Position numbers and translations under genes: made by a program | Shown here: positions 1 through 5,645 of the stretch, piece after piece | Layout: every line of letters starts with the position of its first letter | Position numbering within the stretch: the first letter of the stretch is position 1 | The notes under the pieces: model-generated | What the model was told of the DNA's origin: nothing | What the model saw: the letters and a program-made list of their open reading frames with translations, nothing else | The model's database searches: none | Source of the DNA: an uncultured Caulobacteraceae bacterium | GTDB lineage: Bacteria > Pseudomonadota > Alphaproteobacteria > Caulobacterales > Caulobacteraceae | Direction of reading: 5' to 3' | NCBI GenBank assembly: GCA_937910255.1 | Contig: CALEOQ010000596.1 | Span: 1-5,678, forward strand | Length of the DNA: 5,678 nucleotides

Positions 1-65
1 CCAGCTTACTATCTCTCGTCGCTCCCTCTTCTGGTTCTTCTTCTTCTTCTTCTTTTTTTTTTTTT
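1..65. other. Sequencing run-off artefact (not genomic)
   Basis: This stretch lies outside the P7 end of the adapter at 66-129, so it cannot be library insert. It consists of 34 bases of unplaceable sequence, six exact TTC units (35-52) and a run of 13 T (53-65). Read on the minus strand it is adapter, then poly-A, then GAA-rich noise. That is the usual appearance of an Illumina read that continues past the end of a short fragment and its adapter. The TTC tract should not be read as a microsatellite or a poly-lysine/arginine tail. Confidence 0.93.
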
Positions 66-129
66 CAAGCAGAAGACGGCATACGAGATTACGACGTGAC
101 TGGAGTTCAGACGTGTGCTCTTCCGATCT
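66..129 (+). other. Illumina TruSeq index adapter (contaminant)
   Basis: The 64 bases match the complete TruSeq index adapter, recalled from established knowledge. The P7 flow-cell sequence is at 66-89 (begins CAAGCAGAAGACGG, ends ACGAGAT). A six-base index TACGAC is at 90-95. The read-2 primer site is at 96-129 (begins GTGACTGGAG, ends CTCTTCCGATCT). The genomic insert begins at 130. Translated forward from GTG at 96 it gives the well-known adapter peptide MTGVQTCALPI. Translated in reverse it gives KSTRLNSSH...ISYAVFCL. Both are recurrent false protein ends in databases. Confidence 0.98.
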
Positions 130-1934
130 TGGAGATGGCCCGGCGTGATGCCCACGGCCGAGTTCGACACCACCTGCATCACCTTGGGCGCACACGGTGT
201 CGCCTGTTCATCCTCGTCCAGCAGGGTTTCGGTGAGCTTCTCGCCGGGGCGCAGCCCGGTGACCTCGATCTCGATGTCCTGGCCCAGGGTGCGGCCCGAG
301 AGGGCGATCATCTGCCGCGCCAGGTCCATGATGCGAACCGGTTGGCCCATGTCGAGGATGAAGAGCCGCGCCTGGGCGTCCCGGTCCTCGGCGCTGGCCG
401 CGGTGGCGTGCAGCACCAGCTGAACGGCCTCCGGGATGGTCATGAAGAAGCGGGTCATGTCCGGATGGGTCAGGGTGACCGGCCCGCCCCGCTCGATCTG
501 CGACTTGAAGATCGGCACCACCGAGCCGGCGGAACCCAGCACATTGCCAAATCGCACGGCGGAAAATCGGGTCTTGCCGCCATGGGTCTGCTGAGCCTGG
601 ATGACCGCCTCGGCCAGCCGCTTGGTCGCCCCCATGACGTTGGTCGGATCGACGGCCTTGTCGGTGGAGATCAGCACCATCTGGGCCGCGCCGCAGAGGC
701 GGGCGGCTTCGGCCACATTCCAGGTGCCGATCACATTGGTCAGCACCCCTTCACAGGGGTGACGCTCGACCATGGAGACGTGCTTGAGCGCCGCGGCGTG
801 GAAGACCAGGTCGGGCGTCTGGGCGGCGAAGTGGCCCTGCAGCCGGCCCGCATGGCGGACGTCACAGAGGACGGCGGTGCGCGACACCCCCGGATAGGTT
901 TCAGCCACTTCCCGGTCGATGGCGAACAAGGCCGACTCGGAGCTGTCGACCAGGGTCAGGTGGGCGCAGTCGAAGCCGGCCACCTGGCGGGCGAGCTCGC
1001 CGCCAATGCTGCCACCGGCGCCGGTGATCAACACCCGTCGGCCACGGATCAGGGCGGCCAGGGGGGCTGCGTCCAGTTCAATGGGCTCCCGCGCCAGCAG
1101 CTCTTCGACGCTGACGTCGCGCAGGGGCATCAGGGCCACGCCCTCGTGGTGGCGCAGATCGACAATGCTGGGCAGGCGAAGCATCCGCACGCCCTCCGCC
1201 TTGAAGCGCCCGAGGTGATCGGGGCTGAGCCCCTTGATCTTGCTGGGCTCGTCCAGGAACAGCACGGCGCGCGGGTAGCGGTTCCAGCGGCGCAGATCGA
1301 CCAGCGCCTCGTCCAGGCGGTCGAGGCTTTCCAGGATGCAGACGCCGCGGACCTGCTGGCCCACATCGCGCAGATCCAGGCCGATGATGCCCACCGGGGT
1401 ATAGCGGCGGTCGTGGGCGCGGGCGGCGTCGCGGAGATAGGTGTCGGCCAGGGCCGGCGGGCCGATCAGCAGCAGGGCCGGCGCCTGGGTTCCGGTCTTG
1501 GACCGGATCGGGGCGACCTTGACCAAGGCGCGCTCATGGATGGCGCGGCGAAGCACCCGCAGGCCCAGGCAGCCGGTCACGTGGAAGACCGCCGCCATGG
1601 CCAGGGCCGAGCGGGGCAGGGTCGAGGCGCGGTCCAGCACCCAGACAGCCAGGAGGAAGAGGACGGCGGTCAGGGCGGCGATTCGGCCGATGACCAGGGC
1701 GTCGGGGATGGAGGCGTAGCGCCACGGGGAAAGCTCGCCCCGAAAGAGCGTCGTAAACACCGCGGCGAAGGCGGCGTAGATCGCGGTCAGTTGGACGATA
1801 TTGAGAGACGAGCGCCCGTCGAAGCCAAGGTCAGGCAAGGCCGAGGGCGAGAGAAGATAGGCGCATAGAAAGGCCAGGGCGGCGATGGCGACATCGACAA
1901 CGACGGTCTGCGCTCGGAAGGCCATCCGCATCAT
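130..1934 (-). CDS. Membrane-bound nucleotide-sugar 4,6-dehydratase, CapD/WbpM/FlaA1 family (3' end missing)
   Basis: Probably an inner-membrane UDP-N-acetylhexosamine C6-dehydratase that feeds capsule, LPS or exopolysaccharide synthesis (family knowledge). About four hydrophobic segments fill residues 9-123. A first Rossmann-like domain spans roughly 152-265, and the conserved linker DVSVEELLAREPIELD is at 273-288. The catalytic extended-SDR domain follows: TGAGGSIG (304-311) for NAD(P), HAAALKHVSMVE (379-390), STDKAVDPTNVMGATKR (423-439), RFGNVLGS (461-468) and GLRPGEKLTE (560-569). The active-site Tyr is replaced by Met434, with Lys438 kept: the SMK triad known from WbpM. The start is ATG at 1934, because GGAG (1943-1946) lies 8 bases upstream; ATGs at 1931 and 1925 are alternatives. 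Genomic codons stop at residue 601; the family usually runs about 620-665, so a few dozen C-terminal residues are lost and replaced by adapter translation. The sugar substrate cannot be told. Confidence 0.95.
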
Positions 1935-2003
1935 GGGCTGATCTCCACGACTCCCTGCGAGCCGACAACATAGACGGGGCTTACCACCCCTCCAACCAAA
2001 CTC

Positions 2004-2030
2004 AATCCGGGGACGAAGTGATCCCGGATT
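2004..2030. repeat. Inverted repeat in the dehydratase leader
   Basis: A perfect 8-bp inverted repeat, AATCCGGG (2004-2011) and CCCGGATT (2023-2030), is separated by 11 bases. It lies about 70 bp upstream of the dehydratase start at 1934. In minus-strand RNA it could fold as a hairpin. The bases after it are GAGTTTGG, which is not a convincing U-tract, so I do not call a terminator. A leader structure or operator is possible, as is chance in GC-rich DNA. Confidence 0.4.
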
Positions 2031-2090
2031 CGCGCGATCAGGACGGGCTGTTCGCCAAATCCTGAGAAGGCTTTGAGGCGTGATCGTGTT

Positions 2091-2126
2091 GGAAATAAGA
2101 AAGCCGCCGCCTTTCGGCGACGGCTT
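2091..2126 (-). terminator. Rho-independent terminator after the TorF-family porin gene
   Basis: Read on the minus strand, AAGCCGTCGCC (2126-2116) pairs with GGCGGCGGCTT (2111-2101) across a GAAA tetraloop. That is 11 pairs including one U-G wobble. The T-rich run TCTTATTTCC (2100-2091) follows immediately. The hairpin sits 25 bases after the TAA at 2152-2154, so it ends the porin transcript. It also implies that the dehydratase gene downstream needs its own promoter between about 1950 and 2090. The opposite strand carries an A-C mismatch and a poorer T-tract, so minus is the functional direction. Confidence 0.88.
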
Positions 2127-2151
2127 CCTTGAAGTGTTGCTTTTCCGCGCC

Positions 2152-2838
2152 TTAGAAGGCGGCGGTCAGGCTGGCCACGAGGCGGCCTTCGCCGAGGTCG
2201 CCCAGGGCGTCTTCGTCGGTGTCGTGATAGCGCAGGTCGAGACCGATGGTCTCGTTGAAAGCCACGCCCAGACCGACGTTCCAGGTGGTGTAGTCACCGC
2301 CGCCGTCGAGCTCCTGACGGCCCAGGGCGCCGCTCACGCTCAGCATGTCGGTCAGCGGGGCCGCGGCGTTCACTTCGTAGTAGAAGGCGTCGCCGATGCC
2401 GCCGAAGAATTCCGGCGAGTAGTAGATCGCGGCGCCGATTTCAGCGGGGCCAGCCGGGACGGTGCCCGAGGCGGCGAATTCCCAATAGTTGTAGTCCGAG
2501 CCCGACGGCGCATCGACATAGGCGTAGTAGATCGCCGCGAAGTCGGTGGACACCGGACCCAGGGTGGGGGTGACGCCAGCATAGAAGTCCACTTCAGCGG
2601 CGGTGTCGTCACCGAAATCGACGTTGGAGGCCCACACGCCCGCATAGCCCATTTCACCGATGGCGAGATCGACGCCGCCGAACACTTGCGGGTTCTCGTC
2701 GGTTTGGCTGACGCCGCGGAAGACGTAGTCGGACGCAACGCCGACATTGAAGCTGACAGGCGATTCCTGAGCAGCGGCGACGCCGCCCATGGCGAGGGTG
2801 GCGGCGGCGGCGAGAAGCGTGAGCTTGAGAGTTTTCAT
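2152..2838 (-). CDS. TorF-family putative porin (Gcw_chp outer-membrane protein)
   Basis: A 228-residue outer-membrane beta-barrel of the proteobacterial TorF/Gcw_chp family; the transported substrate is not established. Residues 1-23 are a clear Sec signal peptide: Lys2 and Lys5, a Leu/Ala core, and an AAA-Q cleavage site after Ala23. The family hallmark follows at the mature N-terminus: SDYVFRGVSQTDENP (36-50), then GVWASNVDFGD (67-77). Alternating aromatic/polar strands continue to a terminal Phe228, the usual outer-membrane insertion signal. Length is normal for the family. The ATG at 2838 is preceded by AGGGG (2850-2846) with a 7-base gap, supporting this start. It is a single-gene transcription unit ended by the hairpin at 2101-2126. 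Its promoter should lie in 2839-3027; TTGGCG followed 19 bases later by AATATT on the minus strand (about 2966-2996) is a weak candidate only. Confidence 0.93.
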   Translation of the reverse strand: MKTLKLTLLAAAATLAMGGVAAAQESPVSFNVGVASDYVFRGVSQTDENPQVFGGVDLAIGEMGYAGVWASNVDFGDDTAAEVDFYAGVTPTLGPVSTDFAAIYYAYVDAPSGSDYNYWEFAASGTVPAGPAEIGAAIYYSPEFFGGIGDAFYYEVNAAAPLTDMLSVSGALGRQELDGGGDYTTWNVGLGVAFNETIGLDLRYHDTDEDALGDLGEGRLVASLTAAF

Positions 2839-2982
2839 TTATTATCCCCTTGAGTTCCCGATCAGGCCTTGCCCGACCGATGTTCTGCATCCTCATGGTG
2901 AAGGAGAGCAGATCAACGGAGGTCGGCCCCTCGGAGCCTTGAGCTTAGACCGTGGTGAAATATTCGGCACGCCTCAGAAACG

Positions 2983-3001
2983 GCGCCAAAATAAAAGGCG
3001 C
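2983..3001 (-). terminator. Weak hairpin after the SDR gene, possible terminator
   Basis: On the minus strand GCGCC (3001-2997) and GGCGC (2987-2983) can pair around a 9-base loop TTTTATTTT. The hairpin lies 26 bases beyond the SDR stop codon (3028-3030). It is only 5 bp long and its T-rich run is in the loop rather than after the stem; CGTTTCTG follows. It may act as a modest terminator, or the A/T block may instead belong to the porin promoter. Confidence 0.3.
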
Positions 3002-3027
3002 GGCACTGTCACGCTTCTGCCACAGGT

Positions 3028-3831
3028 TTAGCGCATGGCCAGCGGGGCATATCCCAGGTGAGTCCCCGCATCGACCAACAGAGTCTCGCCCGTGATGTGC
3101 CGGGCGGCCGGCGACGCCAGAAACACCGTCGCCCCGGCCACGTCCTCGGCGGTCGAAGCCGCCTTCAGGGGCGTCGAGGCGGCCGCGCCTTCGCGCATCT
3201 TCTCGGCCCGCCCGGCCGGCAGACCCTTCTCGAACCAGGGCGTGTCGATGAAGCCGGGGCAGACCGCATTCACCCTGATCTTCGGCGCCAGAGCCCGGGC
3301 CAGCGAGAGCGTCATGGTGGTCAGCGCGCCTTTCGAAGCCGCATAGGGCACCGAAGATCCGATGCCCATGACGCCGGCGATCGAGGACGTGTTTACCACC
3401 GCCCCGGCCTGGGGCGCGGCCTCCAGCAGGCTGCGGCAGGCGCGCAGAGCCTGATAAGCGCCCACCACATTGACCCGGTAGAGATCGAGGAAGTCGTCGG
3501 CAGAAACCGCGTCGAGATCAGCGTGGTTGGGGGCGAACCGGGTCATGCCGGCATTGTTGAACAGGGCGTCGATGCGCCCCAGGGGCTCGGCTGCGGCGGC
3601 GATCTTCCGGCAATCGGCGTCGTCGCCCACATCAGCCTGCACCAGGATGGCGCGGGCGCCTTGCGCCTCCACGAGCCGGCAGGTCTCCTCGGCCTCATCG
3701 CGGCTGCGGGCATAGTTGACGATCACCGCGCCGGCTCCGCGGCTGGCGGTCTCCACAGCGATGGCCCGACCCAGCCCGGTGGATGCGCCGGTCACCACCA
3801 CCACGTAGTCCTTGAAGTCTTGACCGCTCAT
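3028..3831 (-). CDS. Short-chain dehydrogenase/reductase (classical SDR, FabG-like)
   Basis: A 267-residue NAD(P)-dependent oxidoreductase, cytosolic, with one Rossmann domain covering nearly the whole protein. The cofactor loop TGASTGLG is at 14-21 and NNAG at 92-95. The catalytic tetrad is intact: Asn121, Ser150, Tyr163 and Lys167 (YAASK), with the usual 13-residue Ser-Tyr spacing. PGFIDTP (192-198) follows, and ITGETLLVDAGTH near the C-terminus matches the family's closing strand. The NYARSRDEAEE stretch after beta-2 (39-49) lacks the acidic residue that selects NAD, so NADP(H) is the likelier cofactor (inference). The substrate cannot be deduced; FabG-type ketoacyl reduction or secondary metabolism are both possible. 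The start at 3831 is firm: overlapping GGAGG copies (3844-3840 and 3841-3837) lie 8 and 5 bases upstream. It is divergent from queF. Confidence 0.93.
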   Translation of the reverse strand: MSGQDFKDYVVVVTGASTGLGRAIAVETASRGAGAVIVNYARSRDEAEETCRLVEAQGARAILVQADVGDDADCRKIAAAAEPLGRIDALFNNAGMTRFAPNHADLDAVSADDFLDLYRVNVVGAYQALRACRSLLEAAPQAGAVVNTSSIAGVMGIGSSVPYAASKGALTTMTLSLARALAPKIRVNAVCPGFIDTPWFEKGLPAGRAEKMREGAAASTPLKAASTAEDVAGATVFLASPAARHITGETLLVDAGTHLGYAPLAMR

Positions 3832-3851
3832 CGACGCCTCCTCCGGTGATG

Positions 3852-3881
3852 CAGATCATTGTCTGCGCTCTGTATGATCTG
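3852..3881. promoter_or_regulatory. 8-bp dyad between the SDR gene and queF, candidate operator
   Basis: CAGATCAT (3852-3859) and ATGATCTG (3874-3881) are perfect inverted copies separated by 14 bases. Their centres are 22 bp apart, about two helical turns. They lie in the 136-bp divergent region, 21 bp upstream of the SDR start and just behind its ribosome-binding site. A dimeric repressor site or a hairpin in the SDR leader would both fit. A second, overlapping pair GCAGA/TCTGC spans 3851-3866. No regulator gene is adjacent, so the assignment is inferred from position and symmetry. Confidence 0.4.
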
Positions 3882-3967
3882 ACGAAGGTTTAGCGAGGCG
3901 GCCTTGCGCTGTCGCCCCTTGGGCGCGAACGGTTGCCCGCGTTCCGAACCAGAGCTAAAGCCCGCCC

Positions 3968-4423
3968 ATGGAAGAGACCCATCTGACCCAGCTTGGCCAG
4001 CCCGTGGCGGGCTTCGCCAGTCCGGACGAGGCGGTGCTGGAGCGGGTGGCCAACCCGCAGGCCGACACCCTGTACCTGGCCCGCTTCAACGCCCCGGAAT
4101 TCACCTCGCTCTGCCCGGTGACCGGCCAGCCCGATTTCGCCCACCTGGTGATCGACTACGCCCCCGACCAGTGGCTGATCGAATCGAAGTCGCTGAAGCT
4201 CTATCTGGCCTCGTTCCGCAATCACGGCGCCTTTCACGAGGACTGCACGGTCGCCATCGGCCGCCGGATCGTCGATGTCGCCCAGCCGCGCTGGCTGCGC
4301 ATCGGGGGCTACTGGTACCCGCGAGGCGGCATCCCCATCGATGTCTTCTGGCAGTCGGGGCCGCCGCCCGAGGGCCTCTGGCTGCCCGACCAGGGCGTGG
4401 CGCCCTACAGGGGCCGGGGTTAA
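3968..4423 (+). CDS. queF: NADPH-dependent 7-cyano-7-deazaguanine (preQ0) reductase QueF, short type
   Basis: Cytosolic T-fold enzyme that reduces the nitrile of preQ0 to the aminomethyl group of preQ1, using two NADPH, in tRNA queuosine synthesis (EC 1.7.1.13). The 151-residue length fits the unimodular, YkvM-like type. The nucleophilic cysteine is Cys49 in EFTSLCPVTGQPDF (44-57), with the conserved Asp56 seven residues on. The QueF signature ESKSLKLYLASFRNHG is at 72-87. FHE (89-91) supplies the substrate-binding His90 and Glu91. The C-terminal IGGYWYPRGGIPIDVFW is also typical. ATG at 3968 is the only reasonable start because an in-frame TAA lies at 3956-3958; the ribosome-binding site is poor (GAG at 3952-3954). 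No other queuosine gene is in the window and I see no clear preQ1 riboswitch upstream. Confidence 0.97.
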   Translation: MEETHLTQLGQPVAGFASPDEAVLERVANPQADTLYLARFNAPEFTSLCPVTGQPDFAHLVIDYAPDQWLIESKSLKLYLASFRNHGAFHEDCTVAIGRRIVDVAQPRWLRIGGYWYPRGGIPIDVFWQSGPPPEGLWLPDQGVAPYRGRG

Positions 4424-4628
4424 AATCTGAGTTACCGGCCGGCCGCGCCAATGTTCGACGCAATGGCCAAAGATCAGGTCCTGCAGGCTCCAAGCTTAAA
4501 CGAACCGGGGATTCGTCCAGGTCATGGCGACCCATTTTGGGTTTCAGCCAAATTCGCGGCCCGCTGGCGGGATAGGCGATGATCAGCTATATAGAGACTG
4601 CCCAACTCTCCTCGGGCGTGTCACCTGG

Positions 4629-4668
4629 GGCCGGGCGGTGCATCTGCGCCGTCCGGCCTTTGTGATTC
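4629..4668 (+). terminator. Rho-independent terminator, plus strand, downstream of queF
   Basis: GGCCGGGCGGTGC (4629-4641) pairs along its full length with GCGCCGTCCGGCC (4646-4658) around the four-base loop ATCT. That makes 13 pairs including a G-U and a U-G wobble. TTTGTGATTC follows at 4659-4668. The wobble pairs form only in the plus-strand transcript; on the minus strand they would be A-C mismatches, which fixes the direction. It lies about 205 bases after the queF stop, so it either ends a long queF 3' tail or a separate small transcript. Confidence 0.8.
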
Positions 4669-4683
4669 TAGGAGCCGTTCTTC

Positions 4684-4701
4684 GGTCGGCCGCGGCCGAC
4701 C
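4684..4701. repeat. 18-bp perfect palindrome abutting the nitroreductase stop codon
   Basis: GGTCGGCCGCGGCCGACC reads identically on both strands and ends one base before the minus-strand TGA at 4702-4704. As RNA it would form a short, very GC-rich hairpin. It is followed on the minus strand by GAAGAACGG with no U-tract, so it is not a standard intrinsic terminator. It may stall polymerase or protect the 3' end of the nitroreductase message; that role is inference. Confidence 0.55.
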
Positions 4702-5313
4702 TCAGGCGCTCCAACGGCTGACGAGGCCCGTCCAGTCGGGCCGGTCGCGTTCCAGCGGGGGCTCCTTGGCGGTTCCGATCAACACATAGCCCGCCACCCG
4801 TTCTCCAGCCTCCAGGCCCAGAATCGTCATGGCCTCAGGGTCATAAGCGTACCAGTCGGTGATCCAGTTGGCGCCGTAGCCCATGGCGGTGGCCGCATAG
4901 AGCAGGTTGGCGCAGACCACCGCGGAGGAGAGCAGTTGCTCCCATTCCGGAATCTCAGAGGGCCGCGGCCGCGAAATCACCGCCACGCCCATGGGGGGCG
5001 TCTTGAGCTTGGCGAGCTTGGCGGCGGCCTTCGCATCATTGCGGCCGAGCGCCAGGGCCTCAAGGCGTGCGGCGAATTCGGTCTTGGCCGCAGGTTCAAG
5101 GACGATCATCCGCCAGGGCGTCAGCTTGCCATGGTCGGGCACGCGACTGGCCAGGCGCAGGAGCACGTCGAGTTCGCCAGCCTCGGGGCCGGGCGAGGTC
5201 AGAGTCAGGGCCGAGGCCGAACGCCGGCGCGCCAGGAAGTCCAGAACCTCCGGGCTGGCGGTGATCGGCATGGGGGTTCCAAGCGGGGAGGGCGCAGGGA
5301 GAGCGTGGGTCAA
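4702..5313 (-). CDS. Nitroreductase-family FMN oxidoreductase, YdjA-like
   Basis: A flavin-dependent NAD(P)H oxidoreductase of the small nitroreductase family, closest in motif layout to E. coli YdjA; the natural substrate is unknown. Numbered from the chosen start: RRSAS (30-34) is the usual N-terminal phosphate/FMN contact, PDHGKLTPWR (59-68) is the YdjA-subgroup signature, WEQLL (124-128) and GYGANWITDW (145-154) are core family segments, and GYVLIGT (175-181) is near the end. The start is uncertain. The frame is open back to ATG 5373, but that start and ATG 5334 lack a Shine-Dalgarno, and 5373 would leave only 13 bp to the divergent Nudix gene. TTG at 5313 has AAGGA five bases upstream, giving 203 residues. 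ATG at 5271 gives 189 residues, nearest to YdjA's 183. It is convergent with queF; the stop is TGA at 4702-4704. Confidence 0.9.
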   Translation of the reverse strand: MTHALPAPSPLGTPMPITASPEVLDFLARRRSASALTLTSPGPEAGELDVLLRLASRVPDHGKLTPWRMIVLEPAAKTEFAARLEALALGRNDAKAAAKLAKLKTPPMGVAVISRPRPSEIPEWEQLLSSAVVCANLLYAATAMGYGANWITDWYAYDPEAMTILGLEAGERVAGYVLIGTAKEPPLERDRPDWTGLVSRWSA

Positions 5314-5318
5314 GGCGT

Positions 5319-5323
5319 TCCTT
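5319..5323 (-). promoter_or_regulatory. Ribosome-binding site supporting the TTG start of the nitroreductase
   Basis: The minus-strand sequence AAGGA is followed by five bases and then TTG at 5313-5311. It is the only good Shine-Dalgarno match ahead of the four possible in-frame starts (5373, 5334, 5313, 5271). G/C-ending codons also become more frequent downstream of this point. The evidence is suggestive, since many high-GC alphaproteobacterial genes start without a strong site. Confidence 0.4.
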
Positions 5324-5386
5324 TTCGTAGACATGGGCGCGATTCTATCGCCGCCATCAGCATAGCCCGTCATTCTAGTTGAGAAT

Positions 5387-5645
5387 ATGTCGCAAAAACC
5401 ATCCTGGCTCCAGCCCCATGGTCGTCCATGGCGCGCAGACGCCCCCCGGCGTGTCTATGAAAATCCATGGATCGCCGTCGACGAGTATGCCGCCACCGCG
5501 CCCACCGGGATCACGGCCCCCTATGGGGTGGTCAGGTTCAAGAACCTCGCCCTGGCGGTTCTGCCTCTGCATGAGGACGGGACCGTCACCCTGGTGGGGC
5601 AGAATCGTTTTCCGCACAGCGACTACAGCTGGGAAATCCCGGAAG
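5387..5645 (+). CDS. Nudix hydrolase, N-terminal part only (ADP-ribose pyrophosphatase-like)
   Basis: The first 86 codons of a Nudix-fold nucleotide pyrophosphohydrolase. The order is NPWIAVDEY (26-34), YGVVRFKNLALAVLPL (46-61), then TVTLVGQNRFPHSDYSWEIPE (66-86). VGQxRFP...YSWEIPE is the strand-loop pattern that leads directly into the Nudix box (GX5EX7REUXEEXGU) in the ADP-ribose/NDP-sugar hydrolase subgroup. The box should begin at codon 87, whose first base (5645) is the last genomic base. The following residues E-I-G-R-A-P-V and the TGA are adapter, even though EEIG superficially mimics part of a Nudix box. Catalytic residues therefore cannot be inspected, and the substrate class is an inference from the N-terminal half. 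Start ATG 5387 has only a weak GAG upstream (5381-5383). It is divergent from the nitroreductase gene. Confidence 0.85.

Larger units (their letters stand above)
4424..4701. other. Non-coding spacer between the convergent queF and nitroreductase genes
   Basis: I find no credible gene in these 278 bases. The frame from ATG 4524 runs through the terminator hairpin and into the nitroreductase stop region, and its product resembles nothing I know. The spacer does carry several small stem-loops: ACGAA/TTCGT (4500-4516) and ACCCA/TGGGT (4530-4542). A TATATA box lies at 4588-4593 in an otherwise GC-rich stretch. The terminator and 18-bp palindrome are listed separately. It may be only the long 3' untranslated region of queF, or it may encode a small RNA ending at the terminator. 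Confidence 0.5.

Noticed and set aside
35..65. TTC repeat and poly-T as a microsatellite or terminator
   Set aside because: It lies beyond the P7 end of the adapter, so it is sequencing run-off rather than genomic DNA.
96..1868. 590-residue plus-strand frame rich in Gly/Gln/Asp
   Set aside because: It starts inside the adapter (MTGVQTCALPI) and is otherwise antisense to the well-supported dehydratase. It contains no recognisable domain.
2080..2853. 257-residue plus-strand frame over the porin gene
   Set aside because: It is the antisense shadow of the porin, which has a signal peptide, family motifs, ribosome-binding site and terminator on the minus strand.
3006..3025. CTGT...ACAG imperfect dyad after the SDR stop as an operator
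   Set aside because: Only the outer four pairs and one inner pair match; this is too weak to separate from chance.
3058..3849. 263-residue plus-strand frame over the SDR gene
   Set aside because: The minus-strand SDR has a complete catalytic tetrad and a strong ribosome-binding site; the plus frame is His/Gly-rich shadow with no domain.
3882..3967. preQ1 riboswitch ahead of queF
   Set aside because: A small CGCCC/GGGCG hairpin (3913-3925) and a CTAAAG stretch before the start are present, but I cannot align the preQ1-I stem, A-rich tail and pseudoknot pairing. A covariance search would decide.
3904..4575. 223-residue plus-strand frame overlapping queF
   Set aside because: It is out of frame with queF, which has all its family motifs; the frame is Arg/Pro-rich shadow.
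4524..4721. 65-residue plus-strand small gene in the spacer
   Set aside because: It runs through a strong plus-strand terminator and into the nitroreductase end. It has only a poor AGG upstream and no recognisable pattern.
130..5645. A novel multi-gene defence or mobile system
   Set aside because: Each gene belongs to a known housekeeping or envelope family with independent transcription signals. No transposase, integrase, repeat array or toxin-antitoxin pattern is visible.
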